A stretch of DNA of 64,000 bases from CANLBN01 sp965230205. Lineage in GTDB: Bacteria > Pseudomonadota > Gammaproteobacteria > Pseudomonadales > Cellvibrionaceae. The stretch's first letter is position 1. Each line of letters opens with the position of its first letter. This document shows positions 24,623 to 34,286 of the stretch, one piece after another. The stretch covers positions 1-64,000 of the forward strand of contig OZ245996.1 in NCBI GenBank assembly GCA_965230205.1. The letters run 5' to 3'. The notes under the pieces were generated by a model. That model was given only the letters and a program-made list of their open reading frames with translations. It was not told where the DNA came from and made no database searches. A program made the position numbers and the translations under genes.

Positions 24623-25819
24623 CTAGCTATGGGTTAGACCTCGGGAAATCGATAATATTGCAATATCATCGGGTGCTTCCTTTATTTTTCCTAAACCTAA
24701 GTGGGCATCAATCGCTTCCAGGCTGCCATCTGTCTCAGATAGCAATTGTAACAGGGTTTGCTCTTTTTCAAGTAGATCTTTTCCTGGTATAACCTCTAAA
24801 ATACCATCGGAAAAGGTCACTAAAGAAAACATTTCGGGCAAGCGACAATGATAAACCTGCCATTGGTTATCATCGAATAAACCAACCGGCTTGCCTGTTC
24901 CTTCAAGGTACACAGATTTGTGAGGCGTCACCAATATTGGTAGCGGCAAATGCCCTGCAATAATATAAAACAACTCATGGGTCACGGTATCAATAATGCC
25001 GACAATCATCGTCATATGATTATTCAGATGAATATCCATCAATTCATCATTCACCACTGTGACTAATTCATGCAAGGTCTCATTCATCGCATCAAAGTCT
25101 GATAGTAGTTTTCTCATACGTACTAGCTGCGATACCAGATTCTTTAACCATATCGTCACAAATGCAGGCGCCGAGCCATGGCCAGATACATCGGCTATAT
25201 AAAACGCATAATAACGCTTTTCCAGCAGTGCATAATCGATACAATCACCACTGAGAAAGAGCGATGGCATCAGTTTATAGGCACAGCTGTAATCCCGAGC
25301 AATAAAGGGAGTAATAGGCAACATACTTTGTTGTACAAAGTGCCCTGCACGCTGGTCTTGTTCCAGAGAATCGATATGATTAACCAGCTGTTTGTTCACT
25401 TTTTCCAGTTCTGTGCGATAGGCCTGGTTTTCGAATAATAGGTGCCGACGCTCCAAACTCCGTCGTATTGAATGGATCAATAACTCCATATCAACAACCG
25501 GCTTAATAAAATAATCAATAGCACCCAATCTCAGAGCATCAACGACATCACTCATAATACCTGCACCCGATATCACTATCACGGGGAGCTCTGGGTATTG
25601 CTCATTAATCACTTTAAGCAGGCTAAGACCACCCATACCGGGCATTTTTAAATCGGTAATCAATAAATCGGGAATAAATTGCTCAAATAAAGCGAGGCCT
25701 GATTGCGCATCAGGTGCATCATATACAGCAAAACCACTGTCTTCGAGATAGGCTACAAAGCTTTGGCGCACACCGATATCATCGTCAATCACCAGAAGCT
25801 TATAATCTGAATTTTGCAT
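24623..25819 (-). CDS. Response regulator with PP2C phosphatase, HsbR/RssB-like
   Basis: A 398-residue protein: receiver domain (1-125) with phospho-acceptor Asp in DLLITDLKMPGMGG, a coiled-coil linker (about 130-165), and a PP2C/SpoIIE-type phosphatase (about 180-398) with LSGDCIDYA, YIADVSGHGSAPAFVT and FSDGILEV metal-site motifs. It would dephosphorylate the adjacent STAS protein when its own receiver is phosphorylated. The two genes are 114 bases apart on the same strand, and a PilZ c-di-GMP receptor gene is divergent upstream, which strengthens a surface-behaviour or biofilm role. Confidence 0.87.
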   Translation of the reverse strand: MQNSDYKLLVIDDDIGVRQSFVAYLEDSGFAVYDAPDAQSGLALFEQFIPDLLITDLKMPGMGGLSLLKVINEQYPELPVIVISGAGIMSDVVDALRLGAIDYFIKPVVDMELLIHSIRRSLERRHLLFENQAYRTELEKVNKQLVNHIDSLEQDQRAGHFVQQSMLPITPFIARDYSCAYKLMPSLFLSGDCIDYALLEKRYYAFYIADVSGHGSAPAFVTIWLKNLVSQLVRMRKLLSDFDAMNETLHELVTVVNDELMDIHLNNHMTMIVGIIDTVTHELFYIIAGHLPLPILVTPHKSVYLEGTGKPVGLFDDNQWQVYHCRLPEMFSLVTFSDGILEVIPGKDLLEKEQTLLQLLSETDGSLEAIDAHLGLGKIKEAPDDIAILSISRGLTHS

Positions 25820-26064
25820 TGAATCTAAAGGATATCCTTTAAAACTGAAGAGGCAAATTAATAGGTTGCCACATTACTCTCTTCTAAACACTCAGGCAAG
25901 CGCCTACAATACTTAACTCGTAATAGAGTGATTTTTTTAATACCTTAATCGTCAACCTGGCATCAAATTTGTTTATTTTTATCAATAAATCTACCAATAG
26001 TCACTTTTTTGACTATGCTTAACGATGACATAGCGATACCGATAAAGAATAAAGGTGAAACCCT

Positions 26065-26424
26065 ATGAGCCAACTCAATAGAGAATACAGTGAAAAGCGG
26101 GACTTTATCCGCATGAAAATCAACGCACCGGCCCAAGTTACCATGGTCGAAGAGGATAAAGCTGAAGAAAATAGTACTGTCCGCGATGCAGTATGCCATG
26201 ATCTCAGTGGTGGAGGGATGTTACTCACGCTGGATCAGGAACTGGCTCTTGATACAGAATTAGTGGTAACCGTTACATCAGCCCATGGACATAGTCCAAT
26301 ACTTCAAGCCCGCTGCGCAGTTGCTCGCGTAGAACAAGGCCCTAAACAATCGTATTTGCTGGGGCTAGAAATTCAGGAAGTCATTGAAAACAAAGAAACC
26401 GAACAAGAAGCTGAAACGGAATAG
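26065..26424 (+). CDS. PilZ-domain c-di-GMP receptor
   Basis: A 119-residue single PilZ domain. The c-di-GMP site is visible as EKRDFIRMKIN (RxxxR-type) and DLSGGGML (D/NxSxxG). A short acidic tail follows. It is divergent from the HsbR-like gene, so it may act in the same pathway. AAGGTGAAA upstream is the ribosome site. Confidence 0.88.
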   Translation: MSQLNREYSEKRDFIRMKINAPAQVTMVEEDKAEENSTVRDAVCHDLSGGGMLLTLDQELALDTELVVTVTSAHGHSPILQARCAVARVEQGPKQSYLLGLEIQEVIENKETEQEAETE

Positions 26425-26472
26425 GCCGTGATTGGCCTTATGCCTAGCACTTAATTTAAATATTCATTGAAG

Positions 26473-26510
26473 TATCAGTATCGTTATATCGCCATATAAC
26501 GATACTGATA
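26473..26510. terminator. Perfect 17-bp hairpin, bidirectional terminator
   Basis: TATCAGTATCGTTATAT, loop CGCC, then the exact reverse complement. It lies between the convergent pilZ and mlaA genes and is followed by short A/T tracts on both sides, so it can end transcription from either direction. Confidence 0.8.
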
Positions 26511-26524
26511 AAACCTTGCCAGAA

Positions 26525-27271
26525 TTAAAAATCTCCACTCTCATCTAAACTATTACTGAAGTCGTCCTGAACCTTACCATCTTCGATCAAATACTCACGT
26601 CGTTGTAGATAAGCATCCCGGATAAATACATAGCGATCACCACTCAGTAGTTTTTCCGTATCCAGTAGGCGTGCTCTGGTATCAATAATTTCCCCGGCAG
26701 TTAAGGAATTCCGCACGCGCACTCTATCAACATAGGTAACTGGATCTAAGTAAGCATCAACAGGCAGGCCGATGCCATCGCGGACAGTTGATGGGCCAAA
26801 GAAGGGTAAAACCAGATAAGGGCCAGAACCAACGCCCCAAACAGCCATCGTTTGACCAAAGTCCTCGCCATCGAGCTTATTCATTCCCATATGTTGAGCA
26901 ACATCGAGGAGACCTAAAACACCTACCGTGCTATTGACGAGGAAGCGCCCTGTATGTACGGCTGTCTTTTTACCTTTGGCCTGAAGCCCAGAATTAAATA
27001 AATTGCGGATCTCTAATAAGTTAGAGAAAAAATTACTCACGCCCGTTTCCATAAAGTTGGGAGTAATAAAGCGGTACCCTTGCGCTATCGGTTTTATTAA
27101 ATACGTGTCCAAACCATTATTAAAGCCGTACATTGCCCGGTTAAAGCCTTCATAGGGATCAACGTCAGCTTGAGATGAGGAATCGTCAATTGAAGGAGGT
27201 GTCGAAGCACATGCAATGAGGCCTGGTAATAACACTGCAATTAATAGCCATTTTTTTACTCTTGTATCCAT
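26525..27271 (-). CDS. mlaA: Outer-membrane lipoprotein MlaA (VacJ)
   Basis: A 248-residue lipoprotein: signal peptide with lipobox LLPGLIACAS, then DPYEGFNRAMYGFNNGLDTYLIKPIAQGYR and FGPSTVRDGIGLPVDAYLDP, which are typical of MlaA. MlaA sits in the outer membrane with porins and removes mislocalised phospholipids from the outer leaflet, handing them to the MlaC-MlaFEDB system. The other mla genes are not in this window. Confidence 0.93.
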   Translation of the reverse strand: MDTRVKKWLLIAVLLPGLIACASTPPSIDDSSSQADVDPYEGFNRAMYGFNNGLDTYLIKPIAQGYRFITPNFMETGVSNFFSNLLEIRNLFNSGLQAKGKKTAVHTGRFLVNSTVGVLGLLDVAQHMGMNKLDGEDFGQTMAVWGVGSGPYLVLPFFGPSTVRDGIGLPVDAYLDPVTYVDRVRVRNSLTAGEIIDTRARLLDTEKLLSGDRYVFIRDAYLQRREYLIEDGKVQDDFSNSLDESGDF

Positions 27272-27482
27272 TAGGAATCCTTACATCAGGTCAATCTACA
27301 TAGAATACTAGGGAACCTTGGAATAAGTCTAGGGGATGGCGCACGTATTCACTATCCAAGTAGTAATACCATCTCCATTATGAAGAGATAATGGTAAAAA
27401 GAATATAAATTACTGAAAGCAGGATCAATTGAACGAGAAGATAAAGAGAAAAGATCAGGTTACAAAAGCGATGAGTTAAGTC

Positions 27483-27530
27483 ACTAAAACATCACCAGAG
27501 TAAAGCTATGCTCTACTTCTGGTGATGCGT
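27483..27530 (-). terminator. Rho-independent terminator of the secreted repeat protein gene
   Basis: Minus strand: CATCACCAGA and TCTGGTGATG form a 10-bp stem that ends in a TTTTAG tract, about 20 bases after the stop of the gene at 27550. Confidence 0.7.
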
Positions 27531-27549
27531 TTAAACTATTTTACTGACC

Positions 27550-28770
27550 TTAAAGCTCCAAAAAGCCCCAATCAATTAATGCTTGAAATTGATCAGCTGT
27601 GTTATCAGAAAAACCAGTTAAGGTTTCGAAGTTATTATTTGCTGCTTGCCCTTGGAATTCCAGCAGTAGTTCAGCGCCGTGATCAGCCATAATCGCAGGG
27701 GATCCTGTATCCAAAGCCTGTCGATCGGCAGCAGTAAAGTCACCGTCAAGATTAATAAAAACGGCCGTACGTACAGCACCGTATAAGCCACTGACCACAT
27801 GCAAATAATCACCGATGTTATTAGCATCGAGGTTGTTTTCAGCAATTAAGCCACCCAAAGCGACACTATCCGCTTCAATATTTAGCTGAATATCATCGAT
27901 AACAAAATCACGAACACGACTATGCCCATTACGCACTAAATCACCCGCTTCAAATATCAAACGATCAGCACCACCATTACCACGGACACTTTCAGCACTT
28001 ACTGCAACGCCACCCGAAAAAATACGCTCATCTTCAGCAGTACCTTCTAACTGGTCTCCTCCTGAGCTACCGTAGATATCGGTAACCGATAACTCTAGAA
28101 AACCCATATCGATTAATGCCTGATATTGCTCTACTGTATTGTTAGGATGCCCAGTTAAGGTTTCAAAGTTGTTATTGCCTTGCTCATTTTGGAATTCTAA
28201 TACCAAATCAGAACCATATCCCCCTCTGGTAATGCTACTAGAGCTGCGTGAATCGGCATCTAGGGATGCACGGTCTGCAGAGGAAAAATCACCTTCCAAA
28301 TTAATAAATACAAGCGAGCGATGATTAGACCAACCGAATAAACCATTACTGACGATATGCAAATAGTCACCAATATTATTCGCATCAAGATTATTCAGAC
28401 CAATTAAACGCCCTAAAGAAACGCTATCAGCTTCAGAATTAAGCTGGATATTATCAATGATCAAATCGCGAATGCGAATATGCCCATCGCTGTTAACCGC
28501 AGCAATATCAGGCACAACAGCATCATTAGCAGTAAACACCAAACGATCAGCACCGCCTCGTGCACGAATACTTTCGGCACCAGAAGATACACCACCCGAT
28601 AAAATGCGATCATTACCGTGGGTACCGTTTAAATTGTTAGCACTTGCAGAACCAATAACAGAGGCGCCGCTGTCTTTAATAGAAACAACATCGCCAGCAA
28701 AAGCAACTTGAGTCATTATTGCACCAGAACACAATGCAGTTGCTAAAATATTACGGTATTTAAATTGCAT
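27550..28770 (-). CDS. Secreted protein with two tandem about-170-residue repeats
   Basis: A 406-residue protein with a signal peptide (to about residue 25, TQVAFAG) and two long repeats. Each repeat contains GTxxDxRIxSGGV, SAESxRGxGGADRLxF, RVRDxxIDxIQLNxEADSV, LGxLIxxNNLDANNIGDYLH, FINLxGDF and NNFETLTGxxxNTxxQxQALIDxGFLEL. The GGADRL and DxIQL pieces recall the calcium-binding and C-terminal target parts of type I secreted proteins, but the cleavable signal argues for the Sec route. I know no exact family. It has its own terminator and a long upstream region, so it is probably a single-gene unit, perhaps surface-exposed. Confidence 0.65.
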   Translation of the reverse strand: MQFKYRNILATALCSGAIMTQVAFAGDVVSIKDSGASVIGSASANNLNGTHGNDRILSGGVSSGAESIRARGGADRLVFTANDAVVPDIAAVNSDGHIRIRDLIIDNIQLNSEADSVSLGRLIGLNNLDANNIGDYLHIVSNGLFGWSNHRSLVFINLEGDFSSADRASLDADSRSSSSITRGGYGSDLVLEFQNEQGNNNFETLTGHPNNTVEQYQALIDMGFLELSVTDIYGSSGGDQLEGTAEDERIFSGGVAVSAESVRGNGGADRLIFEAGDLVRNGHSRVRDFVIDDIQLNIEADSVALGGLIAENNLDANNIGDYLHVVSGLYGAVRTAVFINLDGDFTAADRQALDTGSPAIMADHGAELLLEFQGQAANNNFETLTGFSDNTADQFQALIDWGFLEL

Positions 28771-29201
28771 AATTACTTCCTTTTTTTAATAAATATTCGT
28801 TATAGTTTTATAGGATAAAAAACACCTATTGCTTGTTTATCAATTCTACTTCTGGCGTTATTCTCAACAAAAAATTAATCACTCAGATTGAGTTTCATCA
28901 ATAAGCAAGCGAGCAGATCGTATGTTAGAAATGACGATCTCACCATGTCCAATCTTGCTCGACTATTGTCAATTATTGCTATTAAAAAATATTGTCACCC
29001 GTTATAACACTCCTGCTTTGAATTAATTTATTTTTATTAATCACCTTAACTTTAAAAATTTATTAGGATATAAAAATAAACTCATCGGTCAGGTTACTTG
29101 AGGGCATGCGAAAAAGAAATGAAAGGATAAAAAATAAAAAGCAGCTAAAAAATTTTGACATTGACACAATTTTTCACATTAAAAATATATCTGTCACTTT
29201 A
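28771..29201. promoter_or_regulatory. Long AT-rich gap with an imperfect hairpin
   Basis: A 431-base region between hrpA and the secreted repeat-protein gene, both on the minus strand. No frame of note. AGATCGT (28915-28921) and ACGATCT (28934-28940) can pair, with further imperfect pairing of CGAGCA and TGCTCG outside. It should contain the promoter of the secreted protein and the end of the hrpA transcript. Confidence 0.4.
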
Positions 29202-32200
29202 TTAGCCACGCAAATAAACTTCCCACTGTTTATTCAAACGCTTAATAGATACTGGTAAAGAAGTACCCAAGGACTGAGCAAATAATGACACTCTTAACTC
29301 TTCTATCATCCAACGGTACTGTTGTAATTCAGCAGGTAGCTCATTGCGAGATTCTGCTTTAAACATATAATGAATTGTAGCATCAGTGTTCAAAGCATCC
29401 TGAAAACGTTTCCATAGAGGTTCAAGCTCTGCAATATGCACGCGGTCCTGCTGCACATGCATAGGCACTTTTTCCAATCGCATTTGAATGGCTTTCAAAT
29501 AGCGCGGATATTGTTGCAACCATTGATAAGGTGTTTCATATAAGCAACCAGTATAAAATAAATTATCCAATTGCAGTTTAATATCCGACATAGCATAAGC
29601 AATGGTTAATTGGTTTTTGGATTGCTTAGCTTGCTTTTTTATTTCGCCAACCGTTATTAAACTTTTAACCAAATAATCAGCAATACCCTCTGCTTGCTCT
29701 ACCCACTGGCTTCGCCCGTTCTCGACGGCCATCAGAAAAGCTTGTTCTTCTCGAGTTAATGTTTGTTCAGACAACGCATTAGGGAAGCAAGTTTGCCTGA
29801 CAGCAGCACAGACAATGTCATCAACAACCTGATCACGACTTCCCATATCAACTAAGCTCAAGCCCAATTCACGATTTTTTAACAATTGCTTGCGTAAATA
29901 TTTAATCGTTTGCGGCTGGGATAATATTGCTAAACGCACCATACCCCGTAAACTATTCGCTGCTGCCTCTTGCTCATTATCGTAAAGTTTTAAATCAACT
30001 GAATCACCACCATCCAATAAGCCGGGGTAAACTCGAATTTCCAAACCATTCTGACTCAGTATATGAGTACTCGGTAAATGGCCAAATGACCAGCTTGTTA
30101 AACCAGACTGTTCAAAATCGTTTCCAACTGTTTGTAACTGGCCTTGCACATGATCACGATAACGCTCGCGTAGTACTTGTAAATCTCTCCCTTGGTCGAG
30201 CAACTTACCCCGCTCATCCAATACATGGATATTTAATAGATAGTAATTATCTAATAATGATGCCTGCCAACACTCAGCGGGCACTTCAACACCTTTATAT
30301 CGATGCAATTGCTCAGCAACGACATTATCTAGAGATCGTTCGCCTATAGACTGTTGGTCAGATATTTTAGGCAATATTTTTTCTACCGTCGAAGGCACCG
30401 GCGCAAATTGTTTACGCCATTGCTTAGGTAACGCTTTAATCATAGCGGTAATTTTTTCAGCCAATAACCCTGGAACTAACCATTCTAGGCGTTCGGCTGA
30501 TAGCAAATGCAAGGCACTAACAGGGACTTTTATTGTTACACCATCATCTTGATGTGATGGATCAAAGTGATAGATTACAGGCACACGTATGCCACCCATT
30601 TCCAGGCTATCGGGAAATTGAGCTGCCACGATATGCGTATCACTCCGCTGCATCATTTGCTCACGTTCAATAAACAATAAGCGGGGCTCTTCTTTTTCTA
30701 CTGCTTCACGCCAGCGTTCAAAACCATCCAAGTTAATAACATTCTCAGGAATACGATTGTTATAAAAATCGAATAAAACATCATCATCAACAACAATATC
30801 TCTTCTACGGGACTTGGCTTCGAGATCATGTAATTCTTTTAATAATTCTTGTTGCCAACAGAAAAAATGCGTTTTTGCTGTATTACTTTTTAGTAGGTTC
30901 TTTATGCGTTTGTGCTCAGAATATCGACCTTCCACTAGCGCTGCTCGTATAAAAACTTCACGACTTTCTTCCGGTTTTATTTTGCCATAGCTAACGGATT
31001 TTTTTTCGACGAGTACCAAACCATATAAACTGATTTTTTCATAAGCCATTACCTGACCATGACGAGCATTATAATGAGGTTCAACATACTGACGTTTAAC
31101 GAGGTGTTGAGCAACTGAGAGTATCCAATCGGTTTGTATGCCCGCGACGGTATGTGCATAAAGTTTACTGGTTTCTAAAAGCTCAGCTGCCAGAATCCAT
31201 TGAGGTGTTTTTTTAAATTGTGAAGACCCAGGGAATATATGAAAACGGCGATTACGAGCACCCAGGTAATCTTTAGTCTTTTCCTTCGTAAAATATCCCA
31301 AGTTGCCTAAAAGGCCTGTTATTAATGCGGTATGTAAAGCGGCATAACTGGCTGGCTCAGAATTAAGCTTAAGTCCTAAGTTTTTTGTAGCCATAGCAAG
31401 TTGTGTGTGAATATCTCGCCATTCTCTCATTCGGTTATAGACTAGATAATGTTGTTTACACCACTTCTGCGATTGATTATTTGACAATGTCTGCCGCTGT
31501 TCTTCGTATGTATTCCATAGATTTACATAAGCTAGAAAATCGGACTGCTCATGCCAGTGCTCACGATGTTTTTGATCTGCGGCCTGCTGTTTATCTGCAG
31601 GGCGCTCTCTAGGATCCTGAACAGAGAGGGCGCTGATAATAATGAGCATTTCCTGTAGACAATTCCACTGCCCTGCAGCCATCAGCATACGCGCAAAACG
31701 AGGGTCAACCGGCAACTGCGCTAAACGGCGACCCGATTTTGTCAGCATATTACGGCTATCGATCGCTTGTAATTCCTGCAACAACTTATAACCATCATTA
31801 ATCATTCGATGGTCAGGCATATCAACAAAAGGAAATTGTCGCACATCACCTAGCTTAAGCTGTGCCATCTGGAGAATGACTGCAGCCAAATTTGTCCTTA
31901 GAACTTCAGGGTCCGTAAACTCCGAGCGGCTCAAAAAATCCTGTTCGCTGTATAGGCGAATACATACACCTTCACTGACACGACCACATCGGCCTTTGCG
32001 TTGATTCGCGCTAGCTTGGGAGATGGCCTCTATTGGCAAACGCTGTACTTTGGTACGAAAGCTATAGCGACTGATTCGTGCATAACCTGGGTCAATCACA
32101 TAGCGGATACCAGGAACCGTCAATGATGTCTCCGCCACATTAGTAGCTAAAACTACTCGCCGGCCACGGTGAGGTTGAAAAATCTTATTTTGCTCACTGA

Positions 32201-33185
32201 TACTTAAACGAGCATAAAGTGGCACGACACTGAGGTGCGGAATTTTTTCTCTACGCAACCGCAAGGCAGTTTCGCGAATATCTCTTTCGCCACTCAAGAA
32301 AACTAAGATATCGCCTTGGTTATCGATGGTTGTTATTTCATTAATAGCATTAACAATTCCATCCGCAAGTGACTCACTTTCAGTATCCAGTAAAGGGCGA
32401 TATAACGTTTCTACAGGATATGTACGTCCAGAGACTTCGATAACGGGTGCATTATTAAAATGTTGAGAGAATTTTTCGACATCAATAGTCGCAGACGTAA
32501 TGATCACTTTCAAATCAGGGCGTTTAGGTAACAACTGCTTTAGATAGCCCAGTAAAAAATCGATATTTAAACTACGCTCATGAGCCTCATCAATAATGAT
32601 TGTGTCGTAACGATTTAAATGACGATCATTTTGAATTTCCGCCAACAAAATACCATCCGTCATCAATTTAATGGCTGTTGTCTCGGATGCATGATCGGTA
32701 AAGCGGACTTGATAGCCAACCAAGTCACCCAAGCTGACATTCAATTCTTCAGCGATACGGTTAGCCACACTACGTGCAGCAATACGACGGGGTTGTGTAT
32801 GCCCTATTACACCATGGACACCACGGCCAATGGATAAACATATTTTAGGTAATTGGGTCGTTTTACCAGAGCCAGTTTCTCCAGCAATAACAACCACTTG
32901 ATTTTCTTGAATCGCTTTCGCAATTTCTGCGCTGCGCTCAGAAACCGGAAGGTCAGGGAACGTAATATCAACGTCGCGACTTTTTCTAAGGCTTACCCAC
33001 TCACAGGACTTTTCGATATCAGCCGCCAACCGAGAAAAGCCTTCATCTTCAGCATTTCCCTTTAACTGATCCAACCTTCTTTTGAATCTGTGTCGGTCAG
33101 AAATCTTACAATCAGATATCCTATCCCTGAGGTGATGTTTATTTGAAGCCAAGGGGGCATGCCTTACGTACTTAAAAGGCAGCAA
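29202..33185 (-). CDS. hrpA: ATP-dependent RNA helicase HrpA
   Basis: A 1327-residue DEAH-box helicase: Walker A GETGSGKTTQLPK, DEAH in IIIDEAHERSLN, SAT in ITSATID, and QRKGRCGRV in motif VI, followed by the HrpA-specific C-terminal half that ends WMIEELRVSLFAQSLGTSLPVS. HrpA resolves stalled or collided ribosomes and remodels RNA in E. coli. Length and end-to-end features agree with the E. coli protein (about 1300 residues). The N-terminal about 30 residues before ISDRHRFKRRL are less conserved, so the exact start is less sure. Confidence 0.95.
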   Translation of the reverse strand: MLPFKYVRHAPLASNKHHLRDRISDCKISDRHRFKRRLDQLKGNAEDEGFSRLAADIEKSCEWVSLRKSRDVDITFPDLPVSERSAEIAKAIQENQVVVIAGETGSGKTTQLPKICLSIGRGVHGVIGHTQPRRIAARSVANRIAEELNVSLGDLVGYQVRFTDHASETTAIKLMTDGILLAEIQNDRHLNRYDTIIIDEAHERSLNIDFLLGYLKQLLPKRPDLKVIITSATIDVEKFSQHFNNAPVIEVSGRTYPVETLYRPLLDTESESLADGIVNAINEITTIDNQGDILVFLSGERDIRETALRLRREKIPHLSVVPLYARLSISEQNKIFQPHRGRRVVLATNVAETSLTVPGIRYVIDPGYARISRYSFRTKVQRLPIEAISQASANQRKGRCGRVSEGVCIRLYSEQDFLSRSEFTDPEVLRTNLAAVILQMAQLKLGDVRQFPFVDMPDHRMINDGYKLLQELQAIDSRNMLTKSGRRLAQLPVDPRFARMLMAAGQWNCLQEMLIIISALSVQDPRERPADKQQAADQKHREHWHEQSDFLAYVNLWNTYEEQRQTLSNNQSQKWCKQHYLVYNRMREWRDIHTQLAMATKNLGLKLNSEPASYAALHTALITGLLGNLGYFTKEKTKDYLGARNRRFHIFPGSSQFKKTPQWILAAELLETSKLYAHTVAGIQTDWILSVAQHLVKRQYVEPHYNARHGQVMAYEKISLYGLVLVEKKSVSYGKIKPEESREVFIRAALVEGRYSEHKRIKNLLKSNTAKTHFFCWQQELLKELHDLEAKSRRRDIVVDDDVLFDFYNNRIPENVINLDGFERWREAVEKEEPRLLFIEREQMMQRSDTHIVAAQFPDSLEMGGIRVPVIYHFDPSHQDDGVTIKVPVSALHLLSAERLEWLVPGLLAEKITAMIKALPKQWRKQFAPVPSTVEKILPKISDQQSIGERSLDNVVAEQLHRYKGVEVPAECWQASLLDNYYLLNIHVLDERGKLLDQGRDLQVLRERYRDHVQGQLQTVGNDFEQSGLTSWSFGHLPSTHILSQNGLEIRVYPGLLDGGDSVDLKLYDNEQEAAANSLRGMVRLAILSQPQTIKYLRKQLLKNRELGLSLVDMGSRDQVVDDIVCAAVRQTCFPNALSEQTLTREEQAFLMAVENGRSQWVEQAEGIADYLVKSLITVGEIKKQAKQSKNQLTIAYAMSDIKLQLDNLFYTGCLYETPYQWLQQYPRYLKAIQMRLEKVPMHVQQDRVHIAELEPLWKRFQDALNTDATIHYMFKAESRNELPAELQQYRWMIEELRVSLFAQSLGTSLPVSIKRLNKQWEVYLRG

Positions 33186-33261
33186 TTCTATCTTATACCA
33201 ACAACAGCTTCATCTTTATTTGATAAACGATTGAGAGAATAAAATTACAATGAGATGAACA

Positions 33262-33296
33262 GAAATGAAACTCTCATTACTTGAGAGTTTCATTTC
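33262..33296. other. Perfect 15-bp hairpin in divergent intergenic region
   Basis: GAAATGAAACTCTCA, five-base loop, then its exact reverse complement. It lies between the divergent hrpA and a small secreted-protein gene, where a terminator is not expected, and no T run follows. It could be an operator, a REP-like element or a relic of a lost gene's terminator. A second short palindrome, GCGATAttagctagTATCGC, follows at about 33351-33370. Confidence 0.5.
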
Positions 33297-33428
33297 CTAC
33301 AAAACATGGACTATTATGGTGTTTTGTCGACTCTGTCAGCGCTAGTGGTGGCGATATTAGCTAGTATCGCGCGAGCATGTAATTTCAAAATAATCAAAAA
33401 TCATAACCCCTCAAACCAGGAGTTTCTT

Positions 33429-33794
33429 ATGAAATATTATGTACAACAGTATTTATTCTTACCCCTAGCCTGTTTAAGCTTATTACTGTCATCAAGTATT
33501 GCATCAGCGGATGAAACCTATGCATGCCTTTATAACGGTAACGAACGTACAATACGAGTAGCTTATACTTACCCAGATAGCAAAGTCCCCTGCGAAGTTA
33601 TCTATGAAAAAGGCAGTGGTAGCCAAGTACTGTGGAATGCCCAAAGTGAAGAAGGTTACTGCGAAGCGCAAGCATTAAACTTTGTTGAGAAGCAACGTGG
33701 ATGGGGCTGGGATTGCGCTAAATTGGAAGCGGCTATTGAAACAACTGAAACACCACTAGAAACAACAACCGAAGTGACTCCAACGGTACAGTAA
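33429..33794 (+). CDS. Small secreted hypothetical protein with Cys pairs
   Basis: A 121-residue protein with a signal peptide (to about SSIASA) and a compact domain containing four Cys (YACLYNG, VPCEVIY, GYCEAQ, DCAKLE), probably two disulfides, then a Thr/Glu-rich tail. CAGGAG is the ribosome site; I place the start at ATG 33429 because the signal peptide begins there. Conserved in related bacteria as a hypothetical protein as far as I recall; function unknown. A strong terminator follows. Confidence 0.7.
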   Translation: MKYYVQQYLFLPLACLSLLLSSSIASADETYACLYNGNERTIRVAYTYPDSKVPCEVIYEKGSGSQVLWNAQSEEGYCEAQALNFVEKQRGWGWDCAKLEAAIETTETPLETTTEVTPTVQ

Positions 33795-33804
33795 GTTAGA
33801 CAAT

Positions 33805-33836
33805 AAAAAGGCCACTACTATGTGGCCTTTTTTATT
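33805..33836 (+). terminator. Rho-independent terminator
   Basis: AAAAGGCCAC, loop TACTAT, GTGGCCTTTTTTATTTT: a 10-bp stem followed by a T run, directly after the small secreted-protein gene. Confidence 0.88.
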
Positions 33837-33866
33837 TTGTTAAAGTCGTTTTAGCTACCAAAGCAT

Positions 33867-34223
33867 CTATCTCGACAAGGTAATCGTCTTTTCTTTACCT
33901 CCAGTACCATGGACCGAGTCCACACCTCGAATAGTAATTTTTTTAACTGAAGCAGGAATATCCAAAGTATGGCTTCTAGTAAAAGGCTGTTCATTCACAT
34001 GAGGGTGATGCAAGACGCGCTTACCTATAACATTGCCTTTTTCATCCAATATTTCCCACGCATTAGCGTAATGATCCCACCCGGTATCCGCATGCTTCAG
34101 AGTGGTGATTATCTGAAAGCTATTGCCGCCGTTGTGACGTACTTTAACATCCACAACATCGGCTTCCCCCGCATAAGCAAAGGGTATACATATACATAAG
34201 AAAAATAATACAACTGCCTTCAT
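33867..34223 (-). CDS. Periplasmic hypothetical protein
   Basis: A 118-residue protein with a signal peptide (cleavage near FAYAG) and one beta-sandwich-like domain containing GWDHYANAWEILDEKGNVIG and RVLHHPHVNEQPFTR. Two HH/HxH groups could bind a metal. I recall similar short periplasmic proteins in marine bacteria but no assigned role. Confidence 0.65.
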   Translation of the reverse strand: MKAVVLFFLCICIPFAYAGEADVVDVKVRHNGGNSFQIITTLKHADTGWDHYANAWEILDEKGNVIGKRVLHHPHVNEQPFTRSHTLDIPASVKKITIRGVDSVHGTGGKEKTITLSR

Positions 34224-34286
34224 TGTTTATCTCCTAAAAACTGCCTAGGGCCTGTTATTAATAGCCACTGATTACGGTGCTATTTG

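Noticed and set aside
33306..33428. Upstream extension of the small secreted-protein gene
   Set aside because: The signal peptide and a good ribosome site mark ATG 33429 as the start; the extension has no protein-like features.
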